NCBI RefSeq assembly: GCF_021398735.1 | Contig: NZ_CP090349.1 | Coordinates: 3,677,001-3,741,000, forward strand | Direction: 5' to 3' | Source: Methylobacterium oryzae | Lineage (GTDB): Bacteria > Pseudomonadota > Alphaproteobacteria > Rhizobiales > Beijerinckiaceae | DNA length: 64,000 nucleotides | Shown here: in pieces, positions 61,115 to 64,000 of the stretch | Numbering within the stretch: the stretch's first letter is position 1 | Layout: the number at the start of each line of letters is the position of its first letter | Translations under genes and position numbers: made by a program | Notes under the pieces: generated by a model | The model's input: only the letters and a program-made list of their open reading frames with translations | Told to the model about the DNA's origin: nothing | The model's database searches: none

Positions 61115-61600
61115 TCAGCGCTTCGAGAACTGGAAGCTGCGGCGGGCCTTCTTGCGGCCGTACTTCTTACGCTCGACCACGCGGGCGTCGCGGGTGAGGA
61201 AGCCCTCGCGCTTCAGCGGGGCGCGCAGCTCCGGCTCGTAGTAGGTCAGGGCCTTCGACAGGCCGTGGCGCACCGCGCCGGCCTGGCCGGAGAGGCCGCC
61301 GCCCGCCACCGTGACGGTGATGTCGTACTGGTCGACGCGGCCGGCGATCTCCAGCGGCTGGCGCAGGATCATGCGCAGCACCGGGCGGGCGAAGTAGGTC
61401 TCCACCGGGCGCTTGTTGATCGTGACCGTGCCGTTGCCGGGCTTGATCCAGACGCGGGCGACCGCGTCCTTGCGCTTGCCGGTGGCGTAGGCGCGGCCCT
61501 GCGCGTCCAGCTTCTGGACGTGGACGGGGGCCTCGTTGGCGGGGTCGACCGCGCCGGTGTTCGACCGGTTGAGGTCGGCGAGGGACTGCAGGGTCGCCAT
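61115..61600 (-). CDS. rpsI: 30S ribosomal protein S9
   Basis: 161 residues from ATG 61600. Component of the small ribosomal subunit whose C-terminal tail reaches the P-site tRNA. Conserved: [55 protein letters not shown], and the basic end [17 protein letters not shown]. An N-terminal extension of about 35 residues is normal for alphaproteobacteria. It starts 2 bases after the rplM stop codon, so the two are co-transcribed. Confidence 0.97.
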   Translation of the reverse strand: MATLQSLADLNRSNTGAVDPANEAPVHVQKLDAQGRAYATGKRKDAVARVWIKPGNGTVTINKRPVETYFARPVLRMILRQPLEIAGRVDQYDITVTVAGGGLSGQAGAVRHGLSKALTYYEPELRAPLKREGFLTRDARVVERKKYGRKKARRSFQFSKR

Positions 61601-61602
61601 GA

Positions 61603-62064
61603 TCAAGCGCTCACGTTCTTGCGGTTGAGGGCGCCGACGTCGAGCGCCTGCGGCTGCTGGGCCTCATGCGGGTGCTCGGTGCCCTTGTAGACGCGGAGAT
61701 TGCCGAGGATCTGGCGGAAGAGCGGGCCGCGGGGCAGCATGCGCTCGACCGCCTTCTCCACCACGCGCTCGGGGAACCGGCCCTCGAGGATGAACTTGGC
61801 AGTCCGCTCCTTGATGCCGCCCGGGTAGCCGGTGTGGTAGAAATAGCTCTTCTGATTGTACTTGCGCCCGGTGAACTTCACCTTCTCGGCGTTGATGACG
61901 ATGACGTTGTCGCCGCAATCGACGTGGGGCGTGTAGGCGGCCTTGTGCTTGCCGCGCAGGCGCATCGCCACGATCGACGCGAGGCGGCCGACGACGAGGC
62001 CCTCCGCGTCGATCACGATCCACTTCTTGTCGACCTCGGCGGGCTTCAGCGAGGTGGTCTTCAT
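61603..62064 (-). CDS. rplM: 50S ribosomal protein L13
   Basis: 153 residues from ATG 62064, the normal alphaproteobacterial length. An open frame continues upstream to 62,205 but reads through leader DNA and is not part of the protein. Conserved: [54 protein letters not shown], and [19 protein letters not shown]. First gene of the rplM-rpsI operon. The leader upstream contains a promoter-like pair and a terminator-like hairpin. Confidence 0.97.
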
Positions 62065-62132
62065 AGCCAAATCCCAGGGGTTCCGACGGACCGGACCCCG
62101 ACGCGTCGGGATCCGCGGACATCGGGGTGCCG

Positions 62133-62167
62133 AAAAACGAGCCGCCGCGTGGGGCACACGCGGCGGC
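62133..62167 (-). terminator. strong terminator-like hairpin in the rplM leader
   Basis: On the minus strand GCCGCCGCGTG, loop TGCCC, CACGCGGCGGC is a perfect 11-base stem followed by TCGTTTTT. It lies about 70-100 bases before the rplM start and just downstream of a promoter-like pair. It may end transcripts from the CoA-binding gene, or act as an attenuator of the ribosomal operon. Confidence 0.7.
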
Positions 62168-62176
62168 GGTGCCGGG

Positions 62177-62205
62177 TGCATAGACGGCCCCAGACGCTGG
62201 GTCAA
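62177..62205 (-). promoter_or_regulatory. promoter-like pair for rplM-rpsI
   Basis: Minus strand TTGACC (62,205-62,200), 17-base spacer, TATGCA (62,182-62,177). Both boxes match a sigma-70-type promoter well. Transcription would start near 62,170, immediately ahead of the hairpin at 62,167-62,141, so the hairpin would be at the very 5' end of the transcript. Confidence 0.55.
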
Positions 62206-62274
62206 CAGGGAAGTTTAAGATCCCGGAAAAGCTATTTTGTTCAGTAGGTTGGCGGTTAAGGTATCAGAGTACCG

Positions 62275-62892
62275 CTACCCGTCGGAGCGCCGGCCCCGCT
62301 CCGCGATGGTCAGCTTCTGGACGCCCCTGGCCGCCAGGACCGGCTTCCGGGCGCTGAGGATCCGGGAGTTCACGCCGGTCCAGCCGATCTCGCCGGAGAG
62401 CCGGCCGTACTCGATCTTGGGGCAGCGGTTCATGATCACCGTCACTCCGCGCGCCTCGGCCCGGGCAGCGGCCGCGTCGTCGCGCACGCCGAGCTGCATC
62501 CAGATCATCTTCGGCGGCGGCGTCAGCGCCAGCGCCTCGTCGACCAGCGGTCCCGCGGCGGCGGAGTTGCGGAAGATCTCGACCATGTCGATCGGCTGGT
62601 CGCCCAGCCCGGCCTGGACCTCGGCCAGGGAGGCGGCCACCCGGCGCCCGAGCAGGTCCTGTCCGGCGAGACCGGGATTGACCGGCGTCACCGCGTAGCC
62701 CCGGTCGAGCAGGTATTTCAGGACGATCCAGCTCGGGCGCGCCGGGTTCGCCGAGGCCCCCACCAGCGCGATCGTGCGCGTGCCGTTCAGGATCGTGCGG
62801 ATCTGCGCGTCCGGGTAGCGGGCGTGCCGCTCCGCGAGCGCCGCCGCCTCGCTGGGCGCGGGCGGCCGGTTGTCGTGGCCCGTCTCGTCCAT
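62275..62892 (-). CDS. CoA-binding domain protein (YccU-like)
   Basis: 205 residues. Rossmann-type CoA-binding domain: TIALVGASANPARPSWIVL, RGYAVTPVNPGLAG, VDMVEIFRNSAAAG-like strand (IDMVEIFRNS), and PKMIWMQLGVRDD with VIMNRCPKIEY near the end. The family resembles the N-terminal part of succinyl-CoA synthetase alpha and has no firm function. Commonly found beside rplM in related genomes as far as I recall. No link to the glycan locus is evident. Confidence 0.88.
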   Translation of the reverse strand: MDETGHDNRPPAPSEAAALAERHARYPDAQIRTILNGTRTIALVGASANPARPSWIVLKYLLDRGYAVTPVNPGLAGQDLLGRRVAASLAEVQAGLGDQPIDMVEIFRNSAAAGPLVDEALALTPPPKMIWMQLGVRDDAAAARAEARGVTVIMNRCPKIEYGRLSGEIGWTGVNSRILSARKPVLAARGVQKLTIAERGRRSDG

Positions 62893-62928
62893 AGCGTGTT
62901 CCCTCGTCGTCCGGATGATCGCGGGTCG

Positions 62929-63000
62929 CGTCGCGGTTCCTGCCGCGTTCCGTGCCGCGCTTCTTGCCGCGTTTATGGCCGCGCGTCTCGCCGCGGTCCC
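62929..63000. repeat. imperfect 12-base tandem repeat
   Basis: Five to six head-to-tail units of 12 bases, each built on TGCCGCG followed by a variable TTC-rich part (units begin at 62,929, 62,941, 62,953, 62,965, 62,977 and 62,989). It lies in the gap between the CoA-binding gene and the dehydrogenase. No coding frame is convincing. Confidence 0.55.
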
Positions 63001-63019
63001 GGCCTCGGCGCGGCCGCCA

Positions 63020-64000
<981 letters not shown>

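Noticed and set aside
62065..62205. N-terminal extension of L13
   Set aside because: The open frame passes through the leader hairpin; L13 proteins start at the MKTTSLKP position.

Overview
The window is high-GC DNA with the codon bias, overlapping gene starts and core gene order (CoA-binding protein, rplM, rpsI, argC) of an alphaproteobacterium. The order fits Rhizobiales, and a Methylobacterium-like organism is my best guess. That assignment is inference from gene content, not a database result. Almost all of 1-59,900 is one large surface-glycan locus: sugar-nucleotide enzymes, glycosyltransferases, sugar methyl-, amino- and acyl-modifying enzymes, and one polysaccharide-export permease. 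Ordinary housekeeping genes resume at about 59,995. A nucleotide-sugar dehydrogenase is cut by the right edge, and a phosphohexomutase is cut by the left edge.

Layout. (a) 1-5,829: phosphomannomutase (partial), a DUF4214 protein, then a heptose block (HddA-like kinase, epimerase, GmhA, and an HddC-GmhB fusion) that should make GDP-D-glycero-D-manno-heptose. (b) 5,884-10,079: a tiny unknown gene, a NUDIX hydrolase, and an operon of a sugar C-methyltransferase with two SDR epimerases. (c) About 9,700-20,050: an AT-richer island of methyltransferase and glycosyltransferase fusion genes. Its left edge lies inside an epimerase gene and its right edge abuts decayed IS66 sequences (20,086-21,866). 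(d) 21,970-29,326, minus strand: FkbM methyltransferase, a broken coiled-coil gene, an ABC-2 permease, a 1316-residue repeat plus double-glycosyltransferase protein, and a hexapeptide acetyltransferase. (e) 29,679-37,674: a possible DNA-binding protein, then a compact acyl-ACP pathway (MaoC-SDR fusion, FkbH, two carrier proteins, KAS III, SDR reductase, PglD-like acyltransferase, aminotransferase). (f) 37,747-47,024: two paralogous GT61 proteins, GNAT and FemAB-like acyltransferases, and an Fdt-type aminosugar set. (g) 47,206-59,856: another GT61 protein, an epimerase, a DedA protein, a tandem GT2 protein, a tandem SGNH hydrolase, and two glycosyltransferase-like proteins with discoidin-like domains. 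(h) 59,995-64,000: argC, rpsI, rplM, a CoA-binding protein, and a partial UDP-sugar dehydrogenase.

The most striking feature is a short repeat (about 35-50 residues, core FD..FY....PDV...G.(D/N)P..HY...G..EGR.P). It recurs in seven otherwise unrelated proteins across the window: a methyltransferase, GT2/GT4 and GT61 enzymes, and two proteins with no recognisable catalytic domain. It links the AT-rich island to the GC-rich flanks and may be a shared docking or glycan-recognition module. The second notable feature is the self-contained acyl-ACP mini-pathway next to an aminotransferase. It resembles the acyl-aminosugar parts of flagellin-glycosylation islands.
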